Below are positions 1-7,986 of a stretch of 33,618 nucleotides of DNA, one piece after another (position 1 is the stretch's first letter; each line of letters opens with the position of its first letter). This DNA comes from Chlamydiia bacterium (lineage in GTDB: Bacteria > Chlamydiota > Chlamydiia > Chlamydiales > 2-12-FULL-49-11): assembly GCA_022601595.1 (NCBI GenBank), contig JAJACI010000012.1, positions 1-33,618 of the forward strand. Reading direction: 5' to 3'. The notes below the pieces were generated by a model. It worked only from the letters and a program-made list of their open reading frames with translations. It made no database searches and was not told the origin of the DNA. Made by a program: the position numbers and the translations under genes.

Positions 1-172
1 TTTTTTTTGGCGCACTTGACGCCGTTTTTTGTTGCTGTTGGCTGAAAATGGGCTCTGCCACTGCTGAAACAGAGGCTCTCTGCCGCTTCTGGTCACCAGA
101 GGGTCGAGATACCGCGGCGTCCTGCCCCCCTTCTTGCAATAGAACTGTGTTGTTATTTGTTAGTGCATCCAT
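1..172 (-). CDS. N-terminal part of an unrecognised low-complexity protein, cut by window edge
   Basis: An open frame starts at the ATG at 170-172 (minus strand) and stays open to the window edge, giving 57 complete codons. A good Shine-Dalgarno AAGGAG lies at 181-186 with an 8-nt spacer, which fixes the start. The visible peptide begins MDALTNNNTVLLQEGG and is polar and rich in Gln, Ser, Ala and Asn, with a QQQQ run. It has no signal peptide or membrane segment. I do not recognise the family. A polar, Ser-rich N-terminus is compatible with a type III secreted protein, but that is weak inference. The gene follows rmlA on the same strand after a 115-nt gap that holds a perfect hairpin repeat and a possible promoter. 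Confidence 0.6.
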   Translation of the reverse strand, partial: MDALTNNNTVLLQEGGQDAAVSRPSGDQKRQRASVSAVAEPIFSQQQQKTASSAPKK

Positions 173-188
173 TGTGTATTCTCCTTGA

Positions 189-225
189 GGAGACTCTGAT
201 AAACGAGCAGTTTATCAGAGTCTCC
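189..225. repeat. Perfect 15-bp hairpin, minimal form of the MITE-like repeat
   Basis: The arms GGAGACTCTGATAAA (189-203) and TTTATCAGAGTCTCC (211-225) are perfect reverse complements around a 7-nt loop CGAGCAG, whose outer C and G can also pair. The arm and the CGAGCAG following it are the same sequence as the left end of the long repeat at 33389-33407, so this looks like the repeat family reduced to its ends. In the transcript of the gene starting at 172 it would form a 5'-leader hairpin 2 nt upstream of the Shine-Dalgarno sequence. No T-tract follows on either strand, so it is not a classical intrinsic terminator. Confidence 0.85.
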
Positions 226-245
226 ATATAATATATATCGCATAG

Positions 246-274
246 ATTATATCTTGCTCTATTATTTATATAAA
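246..274 (-). promoter_or_regulatory. Possible promoter for the left-edge gene
   Basis: On the minus strand a perfect -10 hexamer TATAAT (246-251) lies 17 nt downstream of TTTATA (269-274), a 4/6 match to TTGACA. Transcription would begin about 10-15 nt before the hairpin at 189-225, placing that hairpin at the extreme 5' end of the mRNA. The region is very AT-rich, so chance matches are likely. Confidence 0.3.
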
Positions 275-287
275 GAAAAAACTAAAT

Positions 288-1157
288 TTATAATAAGGAA
301 CAGGCGATCTTTCCGCCATAACCGCTGTTATGATAGTGGATACACATATCATCTAAATCTTGCTTAGAAATCCATCCATTTTGATAAGCAACCAGCTCTA
401 TAGCTCCAATCATATTGCCTGTGCTGTTTTGCTCGTCCTTTACAAAGGTTGCCGCCTTATAAAGAGCGTCAAAACCTCCAGCATCAAACCAGGTAACTCC
501 TTTTTCAAAGACAGAGACAGAAAGCTCCCCCCTTTCAAGGTATACGTTGTTAATATCAGTAATTTCATATTCACCACGAGCAGATGGCCTTAAAGTTTTA
601 GCAATATCCACCACTTTATTATCGTAAAAATACAATCCAGTTACTGCTAGATTGGTGGGAGGATTTTTTGGTTTCTCTAAAAGTTTGATCACTTTTCCTG
701 AAGAATCTTTATGGACAACGCCATATTTTTCTGGGGCATCCACCTCTATTGCAAACACAGTAGCGCCTGGGCCATCAAGCTGAGGGTCAATTAATAGTTT
801 ATCCATGCTACTTCCATGGAAAATATTATCACCTAAGATCAATGCTACAGGATCTTTTCCAATAAAATCTTCCGCTAAAATAAAAGCCTCTCCAATGCCA
901 GAGGGATTTTCCTGTATGGTATAAGTAATTTCCATGCCAAGCCGCGTTCCATCTCCTAAAAGCTTTTTAAATTTTGGCATATCATCAGGAGTGGAAATGA
1001 TCAGCACCTCAGAAATCCCTGCCTTCATTAAAATAGATAGCGGGTAGTATATCATCGGTTTATCATATACAGGTAAAAGTTGTTTAGACACAGCTTTAGT
1101 TAAAGGGAAAAGTCTGGTGCCTGTTCCCCCTGATAATATTATGCCCTTTTTACTCAC
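288..1157 (-). CDS. rmlA: Glucose-1-phosphate thymidylyltransferase (RmlA/RfbA)
   Basis: This 289-aa protein has the usual length for RmlA. It would make dTDP-glucose from dTTP and glucose-1-phosphate, the first step to dTDP-rhamnose and other dTDP-sugars, in the cytoplasm. The N-terminal nucleotide-binding signature GGTGTRLFPLT is at residues 10-20, followed by QLLPVYDKPMIYYPLS. The sugar-site motif EKPKNPPTNLAVTGLYFYD and the EYEITDIN segment are also intact. The ATG at 1157 overlaps the accC stop by 4 nt (ATGA), so the two are probably translationally coupled. No other dTDP-sugar gene is in the window. Family assignment is firm; the final sugar made is unknown. Confidence 0.93.
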   Translation of the reverse strand: MSKKGIILSGGTGTRLFPLTKAVSKQLLPVYDKPMIYYPLSILMKAGISEVLIISTPDDMPKFKKLLGDGTRLGMEITYTIQENPSGIGEAFILAEDFIGKDPVALILGDNIFHGSSMDKLLIDPQLDGPGATVFAIEVDAPEKYGVVHKDSSGKVIKLLEKPKNPPTNLAVTGLYFYDNKVVDIAKTLRPSARGEYEITDINNVYLERGELSVSVFEKGVTWFDAGGFDALYKAATFVKDEQNSTGNMIGAIELVAYQNGWISKQDLDDMCIHYHNSGYGGKIACSLL

Positions 1158-2509
1158 TGTATTGCTCCCTCTTTTGTTTTTTCATCTATAGTTAAAATAT
1201 GATGATCATTATTCATAAAAAAATCTTCTAAAAGAATCTTAGAGTAAAAAGGGATGGTGGTTGCAACACCCTCAATATAAAATGCAGCAAGCATACGTCT
1301 TGCCCTTGTAATAACCTCATTTCTATTTTTTCCCGTTACAATAAGCTTTGCTATCATAGAATCATAAAAAGGAGAAATGATTGCCCCTTGATGTACGGCG
1401 GTATCCACCCTCACATGCGCCCCTAGCGGAGGGATAAAAACCTCTAAATTACCCGGGCATGGCCTGAAATTTTGATCAGGGTCTTCGGCATTAATTCTAA
1501 ATTCCATCACATGAAGTGGCCCCAGAAAAATATCTTTTTGCTTTATTTCCAACTTTTGCCCAAGAGCAATTTTTATCTGCATATCCACAAGATCAATACC
1601 CAGCAATTCTTCTGTAATGGTATGCTCTACCTGCACCCTTGTATTTACTTCCATAAAATAGAAATTTCCCTGCTCATCTAACAAAAATTCTACCGTACCA
1701 AGAGAGTGGTAATTTGCTTTTTGCAAAAGGCGCAGCGCTGCATTACATATTTTCTCTCTTTGACCTGAATCAATACTCAATGAGGGGGTCTCTTCAATCA
1801 GCTTTTGCCTTCTTCTTTGAAGGGTACAATCCCTTTCGTATAAATGGATAATATTGCCATGTATATCTGCGGCAATCTGCACTTCGATGTGTTTGGGATT
1901 TACTATCATCTTTTCTAAATAGATGGAGTCATCATTAAAAGATAGCATCGCTTCCCTCTTTGCAGAAATAAAAGCCTCTTTAAAATCTTTTTCATTGCGG
2001 GCTATACGTATACCTTTCCCGCCGCCGCCTGCCGCCGCCTTTATGAAAATAGGATAACCAATAGTACGTGCAAGGGAAATACCCTCTTCCAAGCTTTCCA
2101 CTCCACCTTCTGTGCCGGGAATTACAGGGCAACCAGATAAAAGAGCCAATTTTTTTGCCTCTATTTTATTTCCAAGGCGGTAAATAGTAGTAGAGTCCGG
2201 CCCAATAAAAGTTAATCCAGACTTTTCTACGATCTCTGCAAAAGAGGCATTTTCACTTAAAAAACCATATCCAGGATGAACAGCATCGGCACCAGTTATT
2301 TCTGCAGCGGCTATTATTCTAGATATATTAAGATAGGAATCTTTACTTGCAGAACCGCCTATACAAATGGAGGCGTCAGCGATCTTTACATGTAAGGCAT
2401 CTTTATCTGCAGCGCTATATACAGCAACTGCCTCCATAGATAAATCTTGAATTGCATGAATAATCCTACACGCAATTTCACCACGATTTGCAACTAAAAC
2501 CCTTTTCAT
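1154..2509 (-). CDS. accC: Acetyl-CoA carboxylase, biotin carboxylase subunit
   Basis: AccC carboxylates the biotin on AccB using ATP and bicarbonate, the first half-reaction of acetyl-CoA carboxylase in fatty-acid synthesis. From the chosen start the protein is 451 aa, the normal size. It opens MKRVLVANRGEIACRII and carries the ATP-grasp glycine loop GGGGKG (about 161-166) and the catalytic segment MEVNTRVQVEH. A longer frame begins at 2539, but its extra 10 residues would overlap accB; the ATG at 2509 has GGAG 5 nt upstream and lies 1 nt after the accB stop. The accB-accC order matches chlamydial CT123-CT124. Confidence 0.95.
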   Translation of the reverse strand: MKRVLVANRGEIACRIIHAIQDLSMEAVAVYSAADKDALHVKIADASICIGGSASKDSYLNISRIIAAAEITGADAVHPGYGFLSENASFAEIVEKSGLTFIGPDSTTIYRLGNKIEAKKLALLSGCPVIPGTEGGVESLEEGISLARTIGYPIFIKAAAGGGGKGIRIARNEKDFKEAFISAKREAMLSFNDDSIYLEKMIVNPKHIEVQIAADIHGNIIHLYERDCTLQRRRQKLIEETPSLSIDSGQREKICNAALRLLQKANYHSLGTVEFLLDEQGNFYFMEVNTRVQVEHTITEELLGIDLVDMQIKIALGQKLEIKQKDIFLGPLHVMEFRINAEDPDQNFRPCPGNLEVFIPPLGAHVRVDTAVHQGAIISPFYDSMIAKLIVTGKNRNEVITRARRMLAAFYIEGVATTIPFYSKILLEDFFMNNDHHILTIDEKTKEGAIQ

Positions 2510-2510
2510 C

Positions 2511-2909
2511 CTACTCCACAGAAAAAAGAGGTTTGCCAAATTCTACGGCGTCCCCATTCTTTATTTTTATCTCAGTAATCAAACCATCGCATTCAGCTCT
2601 TACTTCATTCATTACCTTCATTGCTTCAATCACACAAAGAACATCCCCTTTTTTCACTCTATCGCCTACATTTATAAAAGGCTTTTCAGAAGGAGATGCT
2701 GCCCTATAAAAGGTGCCCACCATCGGTGAATCAATGGTCCCCTCTAAAGAAATATCCGATAGTTCTTTCATACCAGATAGAGAAATGGGCGAGCGCACTC
2801 CCCCTTCGCTTTCAAGAAGAATTTCCATCGAGCCATCTTTTACATTTAATCTTGAAAGCCCTGATTTATTAAAAAGCTGTATAAGATTTTCAATCGCCTC
2901 TATATCCAT
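2511..2909 (-). CDS. accB: Biotin carboxyl carrier protein of acetyl-CoA carboxylase
   Basis: This 132-aa protein carries biotin between biotin carboxylase and carboxyltransferase. The C-terminal biotinyl domain starts around residue 60 (SPMVGTFYRA) and contains the attachment motif EAMKVMNE with acceptor Lys98. The N-terminal 40 residues resemble the usual AccB helical region, followed by a short Ser/Gly-rich linker. It sits 20 nt after efp and directly before accC, as in Chlamydia. Nothing looks broken. Confidence 0.95.
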   Translation of the reverse strand: MDIEAIENLIQLFNKSGLSRLNVKDGSMEILLESEGGVRSPISLSGMKELSDISLEGTIDSPMVGTFYRAASPSEKPFINVGDRVKKGDVLCVIEAMKVMNEVRAECDGLITEIKIKNGDAVEFGKPLFSVE

Positions 2910-2929
2910 TAATGCCCCCTTCTTTTTGG

Positions 2930-3502
2930 TTAGATTCTTTGAACGTATTCTTCATTTTCGGTATCAACCTTTATAATATCACCACTTTCAATAAACATAG
3001 GCACCTCCATTCGAGCTCCTGTTTCGAGAACAGCTCTTTTATTAGAAGCGCTCATCGGGTTAGAAGCATCTAAATCTTCTGTCTTCACCACTAAAAGTTC
3101 TAGAAATTGTGGTAGCTCCACTGAAAAGATCGTTTCTCCATAAAAATGCGCATTAACGATAATGCCTTCTTTTAGATAGGAATCTTTATCACCCATTATT
3201 TCTTGAGTTACAAGCACCTGCTCAAGACCTGAGATATCAAAAAATAAATGCTTTTTATCCTCAAGATACAGATATTCCAGCTCTCTTTCGTTAAGCTTTA
3301 CTTCAGTAACAGATTGGTTTTGCTTAAAACTCTTTTCAACCACCTGATCATTGATAAGGTTTTTAAGCTTTGTTTTTACAAAAGGTACACCACGTGCCAT
3401 TGTCACTTTTACAGAAGACTCCACACGATATACTTCGCCCTCTAAGTTGATAATCATTCCTGGTGTAATATGATTACTTGTTACAGATACTGTTTCTTCC
3501 AT
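2930..3502 (-). CDS. efp: Elongation factor P, chlamydial Efp1 type with Arg at the tip
   Basis: EF-P relieves ribosome stalling at proline runs. The 190-aa protein has the three-domain EF-P layout, including TKLKNL after the tip loop and a C-terminal GDIIKVDTENEEYVQRI. It aligns better with chlamydial Efp1 (CT122 type) than with E. coli EF-P, and the neighbours accB/accC and rpe agree. The tip loop reads VTMARGVPF, so Arg37 sits where E. coli has the modified Lys34. The ATG at 3502 lies inside the yvcK 3' end (29-nt overlap) but has a good GGAGA 5-6 nt upstream. An Arg tip raises the question of EarP-type rhamnosylation or no modification. Confidence 0.92.
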   Translation of the reverse strand: MEETVSVTSNHITPGMIINLEGEVYRVESSVKVTMARGVPFVKTKLKNLINDQVVEKSFKQNQSVTEVKLNERELEYLYLEDKKHLFFDISGLEQVLVTQEIMGDKDSYLKEGIIVNAHFYGETIFSVELPQFLELLVVKTEDLDASNPMSASNKRAVLETGARMEVPMFIESGDIIKVDTENEEYVQRI

Positions 3503-4505
3503 TTATCTCTCCGATGTTAGGTAAGGGGCTATTATTTTTACCCTGTTCTACTATATTCATTATTTCTCGGCCCAATTTATCCATATCATGCCGTATTAAA
3601 TTTCTCTCTATTATATCACCAGCACGTGCCGCTGCCTTTTTTCCTAAAAGCTTTCTATCTACAGCTGCATGGTGATCTTGTAAATCATTTTTTACTAAAT
3701 CATCCTCTTGTCTATATGAGTTAATCAAAGAGCTATCTGGCAATTCACTATTCACCAAAATCACATCAAAAATATCTTTTCCAGTATATTTCTCTATTTC
3801 ATTTAAATAATCGCTTGCTCCAAAACCGGTAGTCTGCCCTTTTCTATTCATTAAATTCACTACAAATATCTTGGTAGCTTTTGTCTTTTTAAGAGCTTCT
3901 ACCACTCCATCTACAAGTAACGAGGAAATAAGCGATGTATATAATCCTCCAGGACCTAAAACGACCACATCAGCATTCATAATCTCATCTACCGCATTTT
4001 TATTTACTTGGGGATAAGGGGTGAGAAATATTTTTTTATATCCCTTATCAATTTTATCAGAAAGATAGATTTCTTCCTCCCCCTTTAAAATTTTTCCATC
4101 ATCTAGAATCATTTCCAAGTGAGTCTTTGTGGTAGTCACGGGAATGACTTTCCCTTTAATATTTAAAATATCACCAAGCTCTTCAATTGCTTGCTCGAAG
4201 CTTCCTGTAATCTTTTCCAGGGCAGATAAAAATAAATTTCCAAAACTATGTCCATGGAGACCACCATTTTCAAATCGATAATTCATCAGCTCGCGCATTA
4301 AAATGGATGAGTCCGATAGTGCAACCACACACTGTCTAACATCACCTGGAGGTAAAACACCCTGCTCATCTCTCAAGATACCAGAGCTTCCCCCATTATC
4401 AGCCATAGCCACAATAGCACTTAAATCAATCTTGTACTTTCTAAGGCCGCTTAACACAACAAAGTTCCCGGTTCCTCCGCCAATAGTACATACCTTTTTT
4501 TTCAA
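3474..4505 (-). CDS. yvcK: YvcK/CofD-like protein (gluconeogenesis factor family)
   Basis: This 343-aa protein has the YvcK signatures: GGGTGNF near residue 9, the ADNGGSSGILR segment (about 35-45), PPGDVRQC, GHSFGNL and GPGGLYTS. YvcK proteins have a CofD-like nucleotide-binding fold. In Bacillus and Mycobacterium they bind UDP-sugars and affect cell-wall precursor metabolism and cell shape. The molecular role in chlamydiae is not something I can state. It sits between rpe and efp, which are adjacent in Chlamydia, overlapping rpe by 4 nt and efp by 29 nt. Confidence 0.88.
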   Translation of the reverse strand: MKKKVCTIGGGTGNFVVLSGLRKYKIDLSAIVAMADNGGSSGILRDEQGVLPPGDVRQCVVALSDSSILMRELMNYRFENGGLHGHSFGNLFLSALEKITGSFEQAIEELGDILNIKGKVIPVTTTKTHLEMILDDGKILKGEEEIYLSDKIDKGYKKIFLTPYPQVNKNAVDEIMNADVVVLGPGGLYTSLISSLLVDGVVEALKKTKATKIFVVNLMNRKGQTTGFGASDYLNEIEKYTGKDIFDVILVNSELPDSSLINSYRQEDDLVKNDLQDHHAAVDRKLLGKKAAARAGDIIERNLIRHDMDKLGREIMNIVEQGKNNSPLPNIGEINGRNSICNK

Positions 4506-5182
4506 AGAGCTTCCCCCTCAAAAGAATGGAACTTATCGGCAGTCGCCTTTAAATCTTTTTGCTTATAGAAAAAAGAGCCGCATACAAGTCTTGTCGCACC
4601 TGCCTTGACACTCATTAGCCCCGTCTCATAGTTAATGCCGCCATCCACTTGAATATCGAAATCAAGATTATATTTCTTTTTATAAGAGGCAAGGATTTTC
4701 ACTTTATTAAGCATCTCTGAAAGAAATTCCTGTCCGCCAAAACCAGGCTCTACTGTCATAATAAGCACTTTATCCAAGTCCTTAAGGTAAGGAAGAACCA
4801 ACTCTACAGGCGTCTCAGGTTTCAATGCAAGACCCGCATATCTATTACACTTTTTAATATAGTCGATAGTATAGCGAACCTCTTCGGTAGCCTCAATGTG
4901 AAAAGTAATTTCTTCACAGCCACATTTTACAAATTTCTCAATAAAGTTTTCAGGACTATAAATCATAAGGTGTGCATCTAGACGAAAGTGCTCTGGAACA
5001 TTCTCTCTGATTCTTCCTATAATATCAGGTCCTATCGTAAAATTGGGAACAAAAAGACCATCCATAACATCTAAATGTAAAATATTTGTGCCTGCAGCCA
5101 CTGCTTTTCTCGCGGTTTCTATTGCATTTCCAAGATCTCCCCCTATTAAAGAAGGCTCTAACTCTAATTTTTGCTTTTTCAT
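4502..5182 (-). CDS. rpe: Ribulose-phosphate 3-epimerase
   Basis: This enzyme interconverts ribulose-5-phosphate and xylulose-5-phosphate in the pentose phosphate pathway. The 226-aa protein is a TIM-barrel of normal length. The metal/catalytic motif HLDVMDGLFVPNFTIG is at 36-51, VEPGFGGQEF forms the phosphate-site loop, and the second catalytic Asp lies in QVDGGI. The order rpe-(yvcK)-efp-accB-accC corresponds to CT121-CT124. The start ATG at 5182 is 19 nt downstream of the 615-aa unknown, so the genes may be co-transcribed. Confidence 0.94.
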   Translation of the reverse strand: MKKQKLELEPSLIGGDLGNAIETARKAVAAGTNILHLDVMDGLFVPNFTIGPDIIGRIRENVPEHFRLDAHLMIYSPENFIEKFVKCGCEEITFHIEATEEVRYTIDYIKKCNRYAGLALKPETPVELVLPYLKDLDKVLIMTVEPGFGGQEFLSEMLNKVKILASYKKKYNLDFDIQVDGGINYETGLMSVKAGATRLVCGSFFYKQKDLKATADKFHSFEGEAL

Positions 5183-5201
5183 TGCTGCAGTATACCTATT
5201 C

Positions 5202-7049
5202 TTATAGTTTAAGACAAATAGACATCTTTTGGATAAAAGATGCTTTTTTCTCTTCGTCTCGATAGTTGTAATTTACCCCTAAATAATACTTTTCTTGAAT
5301 ACGTAAAGTAAAAAACACCATATCACCAAGAGGCGCATCTAAAAGTTTTATTTCATTAAGAAACGCTTCCTTCTTTTTTTCCGAACGCACCCTGGCTATA
5401 AAAATTATTTTCTCCGGGCCTGTATCTAAAATCGTATCTTTAGGCACTTTATAAGTAAACATATCATAGAAACTTAAAAAGAAAATCGAAAAACTAGAGA
5501 CATCTAAGATAGCACGCATTTCTGATGGACCCATAGCATAGAAAAAATTTTCTATTAAAACAGTATTACGCACTCCTTTTTTACGAAGGGCTCCTTGACA
5601 CTCCGATAGCAAGCCTCCCTGCTTTTCAAGCATCCCTCCGTTATAATCTCGAACCACACCAAACCTTTTCTGTAAATCCGCAATAATCCTAGCTCTTGCC
5701 CTATAGATATCAACAGAATAATCAGCTCTCACAAATGATGTTATTCGCATCGTGTACGAAACCTCTATCCCCTCTTTAAAGTCTCCTAAAGACCTTACAT
5801 GCCCAATTTTTAGAGAATAGGTCTTTTCCTCTTTTTTAGAAAAAATCTCAAAGGCTGAACTCAAACCATCGATATTTGCTCGCACTACTATTGCAGTAAA
5901 TAACAAGCTGTCATTTGTCTGCGCATCAAATAAAACAGCCACTTGAGGAAAATCTTCTTTGGTACGCAGCTCTTTGGAAAGGGCTACTGTATATTTTATC
6001 ACCTCTTCGGTGTTCTGCGGCATAAATATTTTTCTTGCAAATTTCTGAATGTGCAGCTCTAAGTATTTGGAGAGCTCGGCATCTATCTTCTGCCTCTCAC
6101 CATATGTTATTAGCCCGTCCTTCTTTTCTAATTCAAAATAAAACAGATGAGCTTTTTTACTACCTGTCGATATTTTCATAAAAGAATCTTCTGCAAGCAT
6201 AGCGCCTCGAATAAATTTTCTCGATGCTTTTAATAGATGCTCGGCACCTAACCTTTCATTATCGGATAAATAGGACAGAGAAAGAACCACACTTAAAACC
6301 TTTTTCCTCCCAAAAAGCTCCTCCACATAAAAAGGATTGGTCTTTACATAAATCAATCTGGCACCACCACCTCGCTGCTCCACTTTTTTATTGTAAAAAT
6401 ACAAAGTCAAGATACTGGTTGATAGATCTTTCACCGATCTATCCTTTAAAAAAGATCCTTTTGCGGTAGAAATATATTCATTCATCAAAGGTATTAAATC
6501 ATAGTCAAACCGGTCTGGAAAACGGTGAATATACCTCATCACTCTCTCTTGAATATAAGAAGTTTTTCCATCAACCGAACCACCCTTCATCTCAAGTACC
6601 ATCCTTGCATAAAAAGGAGAACGGAGACCTAAACGAAGCTGCGCCTCTAAACCTTTCACCAAAACATGATACGTCTCTTGCTTATCAAGATTGCTAAGAG
6701 CTATTGCTGTCTCTGTCACCAAATATTTTTTGGTATCTAGCTCAAAAAAACGGAAAGGTAAAGAACAAAAACTCTCCACCTCTAAATCAGAAATGCTCCC
6801 AAGCTCTAACTGAATAAACTCATGAATAAACTTTGAAGAGGAAGAGCTAAACTCTGACATGGTCTGTAAATGAAACAATCCCCTTTCTACCTGCTGAAAA
6901 TTTACCTTTGGCAACTCTTGTTCTAAATTAGATTTCTCAGGAGATTCCTCCTCTTCAAATAAAGAGGCAACAATTGCTTGGGCTATAAGATGCTTTCTCT
7001 GAGGAGCGCTCTCATCAACATCTGTGATATCAAACATATCTTTTGTCAT
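5202..7049 (-). CDS. Large protein of unknown function, operonic with aspartokinase
   Basis: I do not recognise this 615-aa protein. It is translated from an ATG at 7049 with a very strong Shine-Dalgarno GGAGGAGG. There is no signal peptide and no convincing membrane segment, so it is probably cytoplasmic or secreted without cleavage. The N-terminus is acidic (residues about 32-46, FEEEESPEKSNLEQE), followed by a Ser run near 70. Distinctive segments include EQRGGGARLIYVKTNPFYVEELFG mid-protein, RFGVVRDYNGGM (about 465-480) and an aromatic-rich stretch SFSIFFLSFYDMF. It starts 13 nt after the aspartokinase stop and ends 19 nt before rpe, so it is probably co-transcribed with both. Confidence 0.8.
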   Translation of the reverse strand: MTKDMFDITDVDESAPQRKHLIAQAIVASLFEEEESPEKSNLEQELPKVNFQQVERGLFHLQTMSEFSSSSSKFIHEFIQLELGSISDLEVESFCSLPFRFFELDTKKYLVTETAIALSNLDKQETYHVLVKGLEAQLRLGLRSPFYARMVLEMKGGSVDGKTSYIQERVMRYIHRFPDRFDYDLIPLMNEYISTAKGSFLKDRSVKDLSTSILTLYFYNKKVEQRGGGARLIYVKTNPFYVEELFGRKKVLSVVLSLSYLSDNERLGAEHLLKASRKFIRGAMLAEDSFMKISTGSKKAHLFYFELEKKDGLITYGERQKIDAELSKYLELHIQKFARKIFMPQNTEEVIKYTVALSKELRTKEDFPQVAVLFDAQTNDSLLFTAIVVRANIDGLSSAFEIFSKKEEKTYSLKIGHVRSLGDFKEGIEVSYTMRITSFVRADYSVDIYRARARIIADLQKRFGVVRDYNGGMLEKQGGLLSECQGALRKKGVRNTVLIENFFYAMGPSEMRAILDVSSFSIFFLSFYDMFTYKVPKDTILDTGPEKIIFIARVRSEKKKEAFLNEIKLLDAPLGDMVFFTLRIQEKYYLGVNYNYRDEEKKASFIQKMSICLKL

Positions 7050-7062
7050 ATTCAGCCTCCTC

Positions 7063-7875
7063 CTATATTATATCCTTTGCATACATCTCTACATCTTCAT
7101 AACACTTTTCTGCCGGTTGCGCCCCTTTCTCCCCAGAAAATACCATACTACCTGATTTTACTTTAGAATTCTCCTGAAAAGAGAGCACCTGCATAACTAA
7201 GTTATTCTTCCACGCTAAACGTACCGATCTAGGATGTAAAACAGCCCCCTTTTCCTCTCCTATCACCTTTAGCGCCTCTTCATAAGTCAATCGATCCAAT
7301 AAAGACACATCGTCAAATTTCTTTGGATCCTGAGAGCAAACACCATCTACATCTTTAAAAAACATCACTTTTTCTGCACCTAACGCTACAGCAATCGCCA
7401 CCGCAGTGGTATCAGACCCTCCTCTTCCAAGAGTGGTTATCTCTCCATCAAGGCTAACACCTTGAAAACCTGCTATTATAGGAATCTTATTGCTCTCAAA
7501 TACGGCGGCAAGTCTTTTGGGCTTAACATCAATTATTTTGGCGTTACTATGCTCGGTGGTGGTTATTATTCCAGCTTGACTACCGGTAAAAGACTCAGCC
7601 TTCACTCCTTTTTTCTGTAAAAGCATAGCAAGCAAAGACATGGAAACTCGCTCCCCTACCGACAAAAGCATATCTTTTTCCCTTCCAGGTGGACGCATAT
7701 GAACAAGATCTGCAAGCGATCCTAAGTAATCTGTCATGCCAGCCATGGCACTAACTACCACGCAAACCCTTTCATAAGATTTGCTTTCTGCCTCAATAAT
7801 GGCTGCTACATTTTCAAAATGAGCAATATCTTTTAAAGCAGCTCCGCCAAATTTCAGTACTAACGTTTTCCCCAT
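7063..7875 (-). CDS. lysC: Aspartokinase catalytic domain without ACT domains
   Basis: Aspartokinase phosphorylates aspartate, the entry step to lysine, diaminopimelate, threonine and methionine. The 270-aa protein is a complete amino-acid-kinase fold: KFGGAAL (8-14), SVGERVSM (about 72-79), GFQGV, GRGGSDTT (150-157), and the ATP-site segment KDVDGVCSQDP (174-184) with LHPRSV. Family members are usually 400-460 aa with two C-terminal ACT domains for feedback inhibition. Here the frame ends soon after the kinase domain, and the next gene starts 13 nt later in a fresh frame with no ACT-like sequence I can see. KFGGAAL replaces the common KFGGTSV. In chlamydiae the product would feed meso-DAP. 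Specificity is likely but not proven. Confidence 0.85.
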   Translation of the reverse strand: MGKTLVLKFGGAALKDIAHFENVAAIIEAESKSYERVCVVVSAMAGMTDYLGSLADLVHMRPPGREKDMLLSVGERVSMSLLAMLLQKKGVKAESFTGSQAGIITTTEHSNAKIIDVKPKRLAAVFESNKIPIIAGFQGVSLDGEITTLGRGGSDTTAVAIAVALGAEKVMFFKDVDGVCSQDPKKFDDVSLLDRLTYEEALKVIGEEKGAVLHPRSVRLAWKNNLVMQVLSFQENSKVKSGSMVFSGEKGAQPAEKCYEDVEMYAKDII

Positions 7876-7901
7876 TTTTCGCTATCCTACAAAAAAGGAT
7901 T

Positions 7902-7930
7902 ACTATAGCAATTATGGGAGATGTACGCAA
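7902..7930 (-). promoter_or_regulatory. Candidate promoter for the aspartokinase-led minus-strand cluster
   Basis: On the minus strand TTGCGT (7925-7930) is followed after exactly 17 nt by TATAGT (7902-7907, 5/6 to the consensus). The -10 hexamer ends 26 nt upstream of the aspartokinase ATG at 7875. Downstream genes to rmlA are spaced by 20 nt or less or overlap, so this could drive the whole run 7875-288. Confidence 0.4.
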
Positions 7931-7986
7931 ACTTCCTGTAAAAAAAGGTGGAGCTACTCAAATCGAGACAAGGATAATGTGCTTTA

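Noticed and set aside
189-225. Intrinsic terminator for rmlA
   Set aside because: The stem is strong, but no T-tract follows on the minus strand; a reduced repeat is the better explanation.
2510-2539. Ten-residue N-terminal extension of accC
   Set aside because: It overlaps accB coding sequence, while the ATG at 2509 gives the conserved MKRVLVANRGE start with GGAG upstream.
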